A stretch of DNA of 55,629 nucleotides from a virus: the IMG/VR virus record IMGVR_UViG_3300008117_000712, positions 1 to 55,629 of that record; one strand, 5' to 3'. The position numbers and the translations under genes were made by a program. This document shows, in pieces, positions 44,826 through 55,629 of the stretch. The notes under the pieces were generated by a model that made no database searches, was not told the origin of the DNA, and saw nothing but the letters and a program-made list of their open reading frames with translations. The first letter of the stretch is position 1; each line of letters starts with the position of its first letter.

Positions 44826-46750
44826 GCAGTAAGATCAACGATTTCGCACTTATCACCAGAGCAAGCAAATGTCTGTGAACTTGCTGTTGCATCCACCTTC
44901 TCATATTGCTTCAACATCGACCAATCGACTCCTACAGGCATCTTTTCAAGAAGTGCATCGTATTGTGCCTTCGTGCATTCTTGATATGGAGCCTGTCGGT
45001 ACGAGTGGTCCGAGTGGGGCAGGAACGAGATGCCGCTGATCTCATCGAAGTGCTTGTAAACAAATGCACCTACATCCATCCACTCATGATCGCGAACAGT
45101 GATGGTGATAGATGGCTTGTGTTCACACCAGTGACGCTGATATGCCAACCACAACTCAAGGTGTTCTATTGCCGTGAGGTCATTGCGGGTGACAGAACCC
45201 TCTGCCTTCTGCGGGAACGAGAAGACCATGGTGTGGTCGGGCTTCATGACGCACGGCTCATGGGGGAAGCCAAGATCCACCATCATCTGACAGAGTGGAT
45301 CTTTGCGATCTGCACGAACGGTGCGGATGTAGTATTCGCTATGTCGTGGATGGATACCCGACGCAGAATCGGTTAATTGGCTGACAGTTCCAGAAGGTTT
45401 GACACATGTGATTGCAGCAGCGGGATTGATTCCAATCTTCTTAGACCACTCAAGATTTGTCTCAATGGCGTGTTCTTTGAGAGCGATCAGAATATTTGCA
45501 CTATTTTTCGTATCACTCATCATCTTATTGTCAAGAATACCAGTCAGCGAAAGGCCAAGCAATGCCTCTTCTTCACAGTTCTTGTTCCATGATGATGAAA
45601 GATAAGGGAAGTGTGTTAGAGATGCTTGCCATGTGCCTAGAATAGATGCTAGACGAACCTTGCGCTTCAGGGATTCTGCCGTGTCATCTGCTCTTACAAC
45701 GACCTCGGTGAGATTACAGAACTCACAGTCGCGAAGAATGATCTCTGAACATGGATTCGTTCCAAAGTCATAGTTTGGATCGCGACGATCACCCAACTTT
45801 GCCACAGTCTTCTTTGCTGCATCGCGGTTGAATATTCCACGCTCACCGCTCTTGGACTTGTAAAGTGAAACCCACTCGTCCATGAACACACCGATCTCGG
45901 GCTTTTCCTTGTATGCAACAGAGTTGTTCGCTAGTGCGCGTTGTGCATTGTCATTCCACCATGCACCCGTCTTGGCATCGCGCATTCTTTCGTCTGTCAG
46001 GTTTGAAAGCGAAATGAGAGCAGAGCGTCGTACTCCTCCGACGACGACAATCTCCGCAACCTTACAGACGATATCATGGCATTCGATGGATGTAAGTTTT
46101 CGTCCTGCGGCTCGTCTAAAGGTGTCAACGGTGAATCTAAAGAGATCCTCCAATGGCTTTGGTCCACTCGCGCGACCTCCAAATGTCTTAAGTCTTGCTC
46201 CCGCAGGACGAATCTTTGATAGATCCCATTGGGGTACTTGACCTCCAATAAGAAGAGAGATGAGTTCGCGGAACGCCTTAGCCCAACCAGCCTTTGAATC
46301 CTGCACAACAATCGTCGTATCGGAATCAGTGAACACTTCAGCGATTGTAGGAAGTTTCTCGACATATTGCCTTTCCACGGAGAAGCCTACACCTGTACCG
46401 CACATCAATATGTAGAGGATCTCATCAAATGCGCGGACACGATTGACTGCAACATAGGAGCAGTTATAACCAGCCGTATTGTCGCGCTTGAGGGCTTCTC
46501 CTGCGGTCATGAGCGAACGCATGGAAGGCATGATCTCAAGGTTCAGAATGGCTGTCTTCAGTTCCTGTCGAAGTGCGGGATCGACATTGTAGTTCTTGTT
46601 GTTGGCAAGATGATCGTCAAAGAACCTGAAGTAACGCTCAACAGTCTCTTCCCAAGTCTCCCGTCTACCCTCCTTCTCAAGCCATCTGGCGTATCTGGAA
46701 ATGAAGATGAAGTGCTGATAAGGTGTTGGAAGACTCTGAAATGAACTCAT
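44822..46750 (-). CDS. nrdJ: class II (adenosylcobalamin-dependent) ribonucleotide reductase
   Basis: 642 residues from the ATG at 46750 (AGGAGTACAG upstream). It reduces ribonucleoside triphosphates to supply dNTPs using adenosylcobalamin. Seen: MPSMRSLMTAGEAL, first active-site Cys in AGYNCSYVAVN, the FGTNPCSEIILRDCEFCNLT centre with the thiyl-radical Cys and catalytic Glu, PSGTVSQLTDSASG, and a C-terminal redox pair FACSGDKCEIVDLTA. This monomeric RTPR type is common in marine phages. No NrdA/B is visible here. The host must supply or import B12. Confidence 0.93.
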   Translation of the reverse strand: MSSFQSLPTPYQHFIFISRYARWLEKEGRRETWEETVERYFRFFDDHLANNKNYNVDPALRQELKTAILNLEIMPSMRSLMTAGEALKRDNTAGYNCSYVAVNRVRAFDEILYILMCGTGVGFSVERQYVEKLPTIAEVFTDSDTTIVVQDSKAGWAKAFRELISLLIGGQVPQWDLSKIRPAGARLKTFGGRASGPKPLEDLFRFTVDTFRRAAGRKLTSIECHDIVCKVAEIVVVGGVRRSALISLSNLTDERMRDAKTGAWWNDNAQRALANNSVAYKEKPEIGVFMDEWVSLYKSKSGERGIFNRDAAKKTVAKLGDRRDPNYDFGTNPCSEIILRDCEFCNLTEVVVRADDTAESLKRKVRLASILGTWQASLTHFPYLSSSWNKNCEEEALLGLSLTGILDNKMMSDTKNSANILIALKEHAIETNLEWSKKIGINPAAAITCVKPSGTVSQLTDSASGIHPRHSEYYIRTVRADRKDPLCQMMVDLGFPHEPCVMKPDHTMVFSFPQKAEGSVTRNDLTAIEHLELWLAYQRHWCEHKPSITITVRDHEWMDVGAFVYKHFDEISGISFLPHSDHSYRQAPYQECTKAQYDALLEKMPVGVDWSMLKQYEKVDATASSQTFACSGDKCEIVDLTA

Positions 46751-46798
46751 GTGAAACTGTACTCCTGTTTTTGTTGTTGAGTCGAATATGTAGACTGT

Positions 46799-46804
46799 AG
46801 TATA
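46799..46804 (-). promoter_or_regulatory. -10 box upstream of the reductase
   Basis: TATACT on the - strand, about 50 bases before the start. The -35 region (CTTCCA/TCTTCC) is poor, so the promoter is uncertain or depends on an activator. Confidence 0.4.
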
Positions 46805-46868
46805 GCACAAAATTTGGCTTTGGAAGACCAAAGTATTTGGATTAACATTTGATTTTTATTGAGTTGTG

Positions 46869-48374
46869 TTACTCAAAATATCCATCAAAAGAAACGCTTC
46901 CACGCAACACTAATGTGTTGCCCGTTACGGTTCCAAATGGACGCACTATCAAATTAATGAAGTGACCCGCAGGAATAACAAGTGGAGATGTAAATTCCAT
47001 GTTAAATCCTGGTTTATGGGCACCAGCCGCATCAGTTGCCAAAAACCCATGACCGCCGATTACAATGGATTTACCAGATACAGTTGTTGCCGAATCTGAT
47101 GTATTGGTTGCGGAGGCACTTGAGCCAACAGTGACAATATATGATATAAAAATAGGGTTGGTTGAGGCTCCTACCGATGGAACAGTATCTCCAATGCGAA
47201 CACCTGTGATGTATAGGGTTTTGCCTGGTCGTGCAGCAGTTCCTATCGGATTCTGAAATGCAAACACTGGATAATCTGCATCGGATGTCAGAGTAGAAAT
47301 AGCAGGAGATGTCCACAGACCACCAAGGTTATTGAGAGCAGGAGCAGATGTTGCCGTCCATGTACCCGCAGTACGAGCAGTCGCACTTGCTGGATGTCCT
47401 GTAGAAGCAGAAGCGCGAGTCACCGTTGGTCCTGGAGTGTTTCCAACATGTAGATGATATGATCCACCACCACTTCCCACCATTGCATGTGACCAAGGCT
47501 TATCTGTGTTCTGATCACCAAATCCAACATTCACACATCCAACATTGATTTGTCTGATAGTAGATGGGACTGCGGTATTTACCGTTCTGAATCCGACAGG
47601 CAAAGCCGATGCGTTAGAAAACTGTGACTGCGATGATGGACACCCAATGCTCCCTACGAGTACATCATTGATCCAAAATTTCACAATATTGTTGTCAACA
47701 ACAATGAGGTAGTGATTTATTTCCTCCTCTTTAAATAAACCGTAACCATCTCGGGAAGGAACATTTCTTGTATCTAATGTTATTTCTGTAATATCAATTT
47801 GGTTGCTTGTAATGATACCTTTCAGTTGACCACCTGAAATGCATCTGAAAAAGATTCCATCAATGGGTTGTTGTGTGGCTTGATTCAAGAGGTACAACAA
47901 TCCCCATTCACTGATGGCATTCACCGCCAGAGGACCACCTATGGAAATCCACATGTCCACATAGATGGGATAAGTTCCGAATGTAGGAAAAGTTCTCCAT
48001 GTCCTCACATATGCAGCAGCACCGCTTGTAATCATCGCAGCAATCGCAGCAGAATTGACCGTGAGAACTCCGTTAGCCTGTACAGAACCAGTGGTTGTTG
48101 CAAAAGAATAGAAATGTGTAGTGAGTATTACGCTTCCTTCAAATGTCGCATTGAAGACAGTTTGGTCCGATCCCACGCGAACGCGATAGTCATCAGAGGA
48201 CTCAATGGCTTTTAAATCACGGGAGCCAAGAATGCTTCCCGCATCTATTTCTGTACTCAAACTAGCAAATCCAGCACTTATTTCAGTCTGTGGTGTCACC
48301 ACCTTGAGTTGGTGATATGCATCTATATCCACCAAGTCATTTGAACGGTTTCCATTCGTAATCTTCACACTCAT
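46869..48374 (-). CDS. tail-fibre-type structural protein, paralogue A
   Basis: 501 residues. The N-terminal DIDAYHQLKVVTPQTEISAG is shared with 48676-50172. The sequence is beta-rich with a lectin-like middle (YPIYVDMWISIGGPLAVNAI; NHYLIVVDNNIVKFWINDVL) and a C-terminus (PAGHFINLIVRPFGT ... GYFE) nearly identical to the paralogue. About half of the residues match paralogue B, strongest in the C-terminal third. Probably a fibre or baseplate-attached adhesin made late. It is the last gene of the - strand tail operon. Confidence 0.75.
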   Translation of the reverse strand: MSVKITNGNRSNDLVDIDAYHQLKVVTPQTEISAGFASLSTEIDAGSILGSRDLKAIESSDDYRVRVGSDQTVFNATFEGSVILTTHFYSFATTTGSVQANGVLTVNSAAIAAMITSGAAAYVRTWRTFPTFGTYPIYVDMWISIGGPLAVNAISEWGLLYLLNQATQQPIDGIFFRCISGGQLKGIITSNQIDITEITLDTRNVPSRDGYGLFKEEEINHYLIVVDNNIVKFWINDVLVGSIGCPSSQSQFSNASALPVGFRTVNTAVPSTIRQINVGCVNVGFGDQNTDKPWSHAMVGSGGGSYHLHVGNTPGPTVTRASASTGHPASATARTAGTWTATSAPALNNLGGLWTSPAISTLTSDADYPVFAFQNPIGTAARPGKTLYITGVRIGDTVPSVGASTNPIFISYIVTVGSSASATNTSDSATTVSGKSIVIGGHGFLATDAAGAHKPGFNMEFTSPLVIPAGHFINLIVRPFGTVTGNTLVLRGSVSFDGYFE

Positions 48375-48391
48375 CTTATAGTCCTCTCCAT

Positions 48392-48676
48392 TCAGATTGC
48401 ATCAATAGTAGCAAAAGAAAACTCAACTTGAGTCTTTACATACGCATATGCATCAGCAACGGTAAATCCCGATGGGAAAACTGTTGGCATATCTGTGGGT
48501 TGAACTGTGTATGTAATCTGTCGTAACACTTCACACTCCCGTCCACGGGCAGTTTCATCATAATATCCATCTAGTCTTATGGTGCAAGACCCGTTTATAT
48601 TAAAAGTAACCGCAGCAATTTTCCAGTACAAAGCGGGAACACCGTGTGGAGTTTGTACAATTTGTATAAGTGCCAT
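48392..48676 (-). CDS. small protein between the fibre paralogues
   Basis: 94 residues; ATG shares a base with the stop of the upstream gene (TAATG). Beta-rich (PALYWKIAAVTFNINGSCTI; EVLRQITYTVQPTD). It may be a fibre-associated or chaperone-like protein; no family recognised. Confidence 0.62.
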   Translation of the reverse strand: MALIQIVQTPHGVPALYWKIAAVTFNINGSCTIRLDGYYDETARGRECEVLRQITYTVQPTDMPTVFPSGFTVADAYAYVKTQVEFSFATIDAI

Positions 48677-50172
48677 TATTCAAAATATCCGTTTACTGCA
48701 AGGCTACTTGTAACTACAAGAGTATTGCTTGCTACTGTTCCAAATGGACGCACAACGAAGTGAAAATAGTGTCCTGCGGGAACCATTAAAGGAGAATCAA
48801 ACCGCACTTCAAATCCAGGTTTATAGTTTCCCACGACTTCAGTTGCCAAAAACCCATGTCCACCCACCGTGATGGATTTTCCCGATACAGTTGTTGCGGA
48901 ATCTGCTGTGCTTGTGGCAACCGCACTGTTGCCAACCATAACAATGTATGATAGAAAAATAGCGTTGGTTGAAGCCACAGTGGAAACATATGCTTCTCCA
49001 ACACGAATACCTGTGATGTATAAAGTCTTTCCTGGAAGTGTCTGAGTTCCTGTCGGATTCTGAAATGCAAACACTGGATAATCTGCATCGGATGTCAGAG
49101 TAGAAATAGCAGGAGATGTCCACAGACCACCAAGGTTATTTAATGCTGGTGCAGATGTTGCCGTCCATGTACCCGCAGTACGACCAGTCGCACTTGCTGG
49201 ATGTCCAAATGTTGCACCAGCGCGAGTCACCGTTGGTCCTGGAGTGTTTCCATTTGCAAACTGATATGCTCCGTTACCCAAACCACACAGAACATGCGTC
49301 CAAGGCTTGTTTGTATTCTGATCACCAAATCCAACATTCACATAACCAATGGAAAGTTGACGAGCAGAAGATGCTGCACCCGTATTTACTACACGGAATC
49401 CAACAGGATTACCAGATGATGCGGAGAACTGTGCCTGTGCAGCAGGACATGGAATTTCGGCAACAAGCACATCATTAATCCAAAAGCGGACTATGTCATT
49501 GTGGAATACAAGCAGATAGTGATTGGATTCAGTTGGATCAAATGTGCCAACACCGTCTCGCGCAGGAACATTTGTCGTGGTGATGGTGACATCAGCAACA
49601 TCTACAGAGTTATTAGTAACGATTGCCTTCAAAGTACCACCAGAAGTACGACGGAAGAAAATACCGTCAATGGGTTGTTGTGTGGCTTGTGCCGTGAGGT
49701 ACAACAATCCCCATTCGCTTATTGCATTTGTGGCAGTGACATTGGCTTCACGAATCCACATGTCCACATAGGTGGGATAGGTTCCAAATGTTGAGAAATG
49801 CCTGTGTGAACGAACATAAGCAGCGTGACCTGTTGTGGTCGATGTTCCATTGTTTAGCACCATGAATCCTGTGGCTTGTGCAGTTGTCATCGATGTGAGC
49901 AACTGACTCCATGTGGTTGTGAGGATGGTGGTACCTTCAAAGGTTGTATTGAACATTGTCTGGTCAATACCGACACGAAGACGATAGTCATCAGAGCATT
50001 CGGGGGGAATGACAGTACGAGTTCCCAATACATCACCACTATCCACTTCCGTACTCAACTGTACAAATCCTGCATTCTCCTCGGTCTGAGGAGTTACCAC
50101 TTGCAATTCGTATGTTGCACTCACATTTGCAAGCCCTGCTGAATTGTTTCCGCCCTTAATATTCACAGCCAT
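48676..50172 (-). CDS. tail-fibre-type structural protein, paralogue B
   Basis: 498 residues, starting after AAAGGAGATAAAAG. It is homologous to 46869-48374 end to end: ATYELQVVTPQTEENAGFVQ, YPTYVDMWIREANVTATNAI, NHYLLVFHNDIVRFWINDVL, HPASATGRTAGTWTATSAPA and the VNGYFE end. The tandem pair has diverged in the variable centre and kept the ends, as expected for receptor-binding duplicates. Confidence 0.76.
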   Translation of the reverse strand: MAVNIKGGNNSAGLANVSATYELQVVTPQTEENAGFVQLSTEVDSGDVLGTRTVIPPECSDDYRLRVGIDQTMFNTTFEGTTILTTTWSQLLTSMTTAQATGFMVLNNGTSTTTGHAAYVRSHRHFSTFGTYPTYVDMWIREANVTATNAISEWGLLYLTAQATQQPIDGIFFRRTSGGTLKAIVTNNSVDVADVTITTTNVPARDGVGTFDPTESNHYLLVFHNDIVRFWINDVLVAEIPCPAAQAQFSASSGNPVGFRVVNTGAASSARQLSIGYVNVGFGDQNTNKPWTHVLCGLGNGAYQFANGNTPGPTVTRAGATFGHPASATGRTAGTWTATSAPALNNLGGLWTSPAISTLTSDADYPVFAFQNPTGTQTLPGKTLYITGIRVGEAYVSTVASTNAIFLSYIVMVGNSAVATSTADSATTVSGKSITVGGHGFLATEVVGNYKPGFEVRFDSPLMVPAGHYFHFVVRPFGTVASNTLVVTSSLAVNGYFE

Positions 50173-50184
50173 CTTTTATCTCCT

Positions 50185-50727
50185 TTAGATTCCCAAGCAC
50201 TCTATATTGTATTTACCATAAGTTCCCTCTGGGGCATGACCGATTACATCAAAGCCAACTCCAGCCACTATGTTATTTATCTCAAAACGCACACCTTCAA
50301 GTATGGCATCCTCTGGTTCATGGTCATTGCTAGTCAGCCCAAGAACCTTGCATGTTATGAAGGAATCCGCAGTCACCCATGACTGCCCCGTGATTGTCTT
50401 GGTCACGAAGGTCTCCTCCGTGTGATTCAATGCAAGACTAGTTGCGGCAAAGGTTACGCCACCACCGAAAGTCGTGCCAGCCGTGTATCCATCGTCCACA
50501 ATACCGCTTCCGTATAGACGGGTATACACATTGTCGTTTCTGAAAATGGTCAGGGTCAATCCAAGCAGATCTTCTGCGGTATATGATCCGCTGAACGGAG
50601 GCTTCATCACTATGTCGGCACTTCTCTTGAGGGGGTCAATTGCACCATTGCTTACAGTCCCATCCCAGTAGGATTCCGCCGATTCCACGGTTCCCGTCAC
50701 CGAGATGGAACCAGTTTCATTCTGCAA
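50185..50727 (-). CDS. C-terminal part of the collagen-like fibre, displaced frame
   Basis: 180 residues as opened from TTG at 50727, but the frame reads on upstream ([20 protein letters not shown] to AIDYLAGQTAALQNET) to the end of the 50838 gene. One added C in the C4 run (50869-50872) joins both. Beta-rich (GSISVTGTVESAESYWDGTV; NNIVAGVGFDVIGHAPEG). It is better read as the C-terminus of the fibre than as its own gene. Confidence 0.6.
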   Translation of the reverse strand: MQNETGSISVTGTVESAESYWDGTVSNGAIDPLKRSADIVMKPPFSGSYTAEDLLGLTLTIFRNDNVYTRLYGSGIVDDGYTAGTTFGGGVTFAATSLALNHTEETFVTKTITGQSWVTADSFITCKVLGLTSNDHEPEDAILEGVRFEINNIVAGVGFDVIGHAPEGTYGKYNIECLGI

Positions 50728-50837
50728 TGCAGCAGTCTGTCCAGCAAGGTAATCTATCGCATATGCATGATTTGAACTTGTCAGTCCAGTTATCGTGAAT
50801 GCTATCTTGTTGACAAAGGATGAGAAGTCTATCGTGG

Positions 50838-53380
<2,543 letters not shown>

Positions 53381-53599
53381 CTAGAAAAGTCCACCGTCCA
53401 GCACAGATGGAAATGATCCTGTCGCACCTGTTGCTCCCTGTGGTCCTGTAGCACCCGTTGATCCTTGGGGTCCAGTTGCACCAAGGTATCCAGTAGCAGT
53501 TGATACTTTGTCCCAAGCAGAGCCATTCCATGCCCATGTGATGTTTCCATACACATAGGTCTGATTGAGTGAGGGGCTGTTGGGAAAGTTTATCGACAT
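53381..53599 (-). CDS. short collagen-like tail protein
   Basis: 72 residues. MSINFPNSPSLNQTYVYGNI followed by TWAWNGSAWDKVS is the N-terminal domain common in phage and prophage fibres ('FP..P...Q.Y...G..W.WNG..W'), then five Gly-X-Y triplets ([19 protein letters not shown]). It may attach to or trimerise with neighbouring fibres. Its ATG overlaps the upstream stop (TAATG). Confidence 0.72.
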   Translation of the reverse strand: MSINFPNSPSLNQTYVYGNITWAWNGSAWDKVSTATGYLGATGPQGSTGATGPQGATGATGSFPSVLDGGLF

Positions 53600-54834
53600 T
53601 AGACTAATTCAAACCATGAGAGATCGCAATAAGCATTCAATCCGTCTTCAGTTGGTGTCAATGTGAGAACAAATGTATCGGATACTCCTGTTTGAGTTCT
53701 CCCGAGTTGGAAGTTGAAATCATTTATATTCGAAATATCAAGTGATCCGCTGCTGCTGATGTATCCGCCGATGATATCGGTTCCACCAGTGACTTCTGTT
53801 GCTGTTACATTATAATCAACATTTCCATTGAAATGTGTTGACCAGGTATTTCCCGTCAAAGTTGGATTCAGAAGAATCCTGTATTGAACCGTGACTGGCT
53901 TGTTGTTTGTTCCTGGCTCAAGGACCACGCTTATATTTGAAGGAATGATCACCGAATCAATACGATTTGGATTCAGCCTTATCGCCATCATGGGATACTG
54001 AACATCCTGAGTTGTAAGGGTGGTGGGATTTGAACCATTCTTGGTGATGTTATATCGTCTGCTGAATCCTTCGTATCCACCTTCACTCATGACCGTGGTG
54101 CATATTTGGTGCAATGTACTTCCACTTGCCTGTGCCGTCTTGTTCTCAAGTTCATATCTGCAAGGAAGGACTGCCGTTGTCATGTATGTCGTTGGATGCA
54201 CATTGTCGTTGTGGAATGTGTGTGCCACCACAGGTTTTCCATCAACGAAGAATCCTGTACGCACATCACCAACACCGAGCCATTCAATGTCCGTCCAGAA
54301 GATGTTTCCCTTGGTGATATCAATCGTTCTACCCGATGTTCCGCTTCCATCGAACACATCTCCATTCCAAGATGATTGCTCCACTTTTGTGATCGTATTC
54401 AATGACTGACTTGCAAGGCATATGGATAGGGTTAGTCCATCCTGCTGCAAGTAGACTCCATTGGCAGGAGTTCCAAATGTTGCTCCACCAGAGATGCCAA
54501 AGTATCCAACTCTCTGTAGCAATCCATCCTTTGGTTGGTTCATTGCGAATGTGTTGATCACCAACAGGGACTTTCCTGGCTGATATGCAAATACGCGCTT
54601 AGTCTCTCTAGTGACTTTGCTACCCGCCGTTGTCCCAACAGAAAGAAGTACAGCACTTTCATTCACCGCATATGTGGCAGTTCCACCAGTGACACCAAAG
54701 GTATCCCACTTGTCATTCGCCTGATATCTGTGCTGTGAATCGAAGAGTGTGAATGGCTGAGACACCTTGAGGCGATTGAAGCCATCTACCGCATTCGGAA
54801 CGAATCCAACCTGATTGTTGAAAAGATAACTCAT
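53599..54834 (-). CDS. tail-fibre-type structural protein
   Basis: 411 residues from the ATG at 54834, after GGAGAATCAT and overlapping the upstream stop; the ATG at 54846 lacks a site. NAVDGFNRLKVSQPFTLFDS and HRYQANDKWDTFGVTGG lead into lectin-like beta sequence (WTDIEWLGVGDVRTGFFVDG). The 'DGFNRLKVS.P.TLFD' start recurs in fibre proteins of large marine phages and resembles the leader of paralogues A and B. Virion adhesin or baseplate role. Confidence 0.74.
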   Translation of the reverse strand: MSYLFNNQVGFVPNAVDGFNRLKVSQPFTLFDSQHRYQANDKWDTFGVTGGTATYAVNESAVLLSVGTTAGSKVTRETKRVFAYQPGKSLLVINTFAMNQPKDGLLQRVGYFGISGGATFGTPANGVYLQQDGLTLSICLASQSLNTITKVEQSSWNGDVFDGSGTSGRTIDITKGNIFWTDIEWLGVGDVRTGFFVDGKPVVAHTFHNDNVHPTTYMTTAVLPCRYELENKTAQASGSTLHQICTTVMSEGGYEGFSRRYNITKNGSNPTTLTTQDVQYPMMAIRLNPNRIDSVIIPSNISVVLEPGTNNKPVTVQYRILLNPTLTGNTWSTHFNGNVDYNVTATEVTGGTDIIGGYISSSGSLDISNINDFNFQLGRTQTGVSDTFVLTLTPTEDGLNAYCDLSWFELV

Positions 54835-55628
54835 ATGATTCTCCATCCATTCCTATAGATCATCTGTATGGCTCCATTGTTCAGATTGAGTATCGCGCTG
54901 CTCTGATTGTCGATGTAGTGCCCAGTAGAACCTTGTATCGTGATTTGCCTATGCACTCCATCACCAGCATGACCGCTCTCGTCTTTCACCACCATCTCCT
55001 TGCCGTTGACTATGTTGCCAGGAAGTATGACAGTCACAGGACCAGCATAACTCACACCGATGTAGTAGTCATTTGGAGAGGCATAATAGGTAGCACCCGT
55101 GATTCCTGTGGTGTTGTAGACCGCATTCAATGCACCATTGCCTATGAAGTCAACCCATATGATTCCAGAGTCGTCTGTAACGGCATGGTAGAGAAGACCA
55201 GCATCGGTATCGAACCACATGTCTCCTGCGGACATGCCAGTGGGAGCATTGTCCTGCTCATAGAAGTGAACGGTTCCCGATCCACCACCACCCGTGATGT
55301 TGACGATGACACCGCCACCAGACTGAGTTACTGACACCCCGCTACCACGGAAGTCGATGTCATTGATGGTGGAGCGAATGTACTTGCCATTCAACTTTAC
55401 ACCAACGCCACCACCCGATGCAGCAAGCCAATCCAACTTGGACAAGTCGAAGTTCTTGTTTGCAAGCGGAGCAAAGATGTGCTGCAACTTCTCAAGAAGG
55501 TTCTTGCTGTCAAGGGTGACTATCTTCTTTGTCTTGTCATAGACAAGTGGGTATTGAACATCGATGATGGCATCTTCACCAGCATCACCCTTTTCACCCT
55601 TGTCGCCTTTGTCTCCCTTAAGACCTTG
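54831..55628 (-). CDS. collagen-like tail fibre, 5' end outside the window
   Basis: At least 265 residues; the frame is open to the right edge, so the start is missing. Near the edge it has Gly-X-Y triplets (GDKGDKGEKGDAGED), then a spacer (YPLVYDKTKKIVTLDSKNLL) and FRGSGVSVTQSGGGVIVNIT. The end has a trimeric-fibre-like segment (GPVTVILPGNIVNGKEMVVK; ITIQGSTGHYIDNQSS). It overlaps the next gene by 4 bases. Confidence 0.75.
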   Translation of the reverse strand, partial: QGLKGDKGDKGEKGDAGEDAIIDVQYPLVYDKTKKIVTLDSKNLLEKLQHIFAPLANKNFDLSKLDWLAASGGGVGVKLNGKYIRSTINDIDFRGSGVSVTQSGGGVIVNITGGGGSGTVHFYEQDNAPTGMSAGDMWFDTDAGLLYHAVTDDSGIIWVDFIGNGALNAVYNTTGITGATYYASPNDYYIGVSYAGPVTVILPGNIVNGKEMVVKDESGHAGDGVHRQITIQGSTGHYIDNQSSAILNLNNGAIQMIYRNGWRII

Positions 55629-55629
55629 A

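Overview
The window looks like about 56 kb of the genome of a T4-related tailed phage (myovirus). The evidence is a gp32-type single-stranded DNA-binding protein (35830-36771), a gp33-type late-transcription coactivator (36842-37057), T4-style late promoters (consensus near TATAAATA) in front of virion genes, a RuvC-like nuclease, a class II (B12-dependent) ribonucleotide reductase, a large tail-fibre block, and at least ten proteins whose N-termini resemble the T4 capsid-targeting sequence (MKTYEQFIAEA and similar). Two observations point to a host in or near the Planctomycetota, by inference only: an i-type lysozyme with a signal peptide (4363-4788), and a secreted protein whose C-terminus is a PEP-CTERM signal (44167-44749).

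Layout. 1-1208: end of a virion-cargo block. 1265-16885: G+C-richer early/middle region on the + strand, with many small accessory genes, two arginine tRNAs (UCU and CCU anticodons), a lysozyme, a CobS-like AAA+ ATPase and a CobT-like HEVGH/VWA protein, and an overlapping pair made of an EcoRI-like nuclease and a D12-class adenine methyltransferase. 16983-29852: A+T-richer late block of capsid-targeted or basic virion proteins, including a zinc peptidase, an ADP-ribosyltransferase-like protein, a 719-residue three-domain polyprotein and a protein with two near-identical 53-residue units between prohead-protease-like sites. 29866-37057: RuvC-like nuclease, membrane protein, ligase-fold protein split over two genes, exonuclease, gp32 and gp33, mostly on the - strand. 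37139-44019: + strand fibre/spike genes. 44105-46750: - strand PEP-CTERM gene with its own promoter and terminator, and the reductase. 46869-55628: - strand tail-fibre operon with collagen-like proteins, open at the right edge.

Expression. Two promoter classes are visible. Sigma-70-like promoters (TTGACA, usually 16 bases, TATACT/TATAAT) precede early genes, gp32, gp33 and the PEP-CTERM gene. Late promoters precede virion genes. In both classes several start codons sit only 4-7 bases downstream of the -10 or late box with no Shine-Dalgarno sequence, so these mRNAs are probably leaderless. The two arginine tRNAs read AGA and AGG, codons common in the late block and rare in the early genes.

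Caution. Several genes are interrupted by single-base frame changes (near 21068, 26040, 28080, 39175, 39540, 44345 and 50870), some at short homopolymers. Assembly or sequencing indels are a real possibility and should be excluded before programmed frameshifting or gene decay is claimed.
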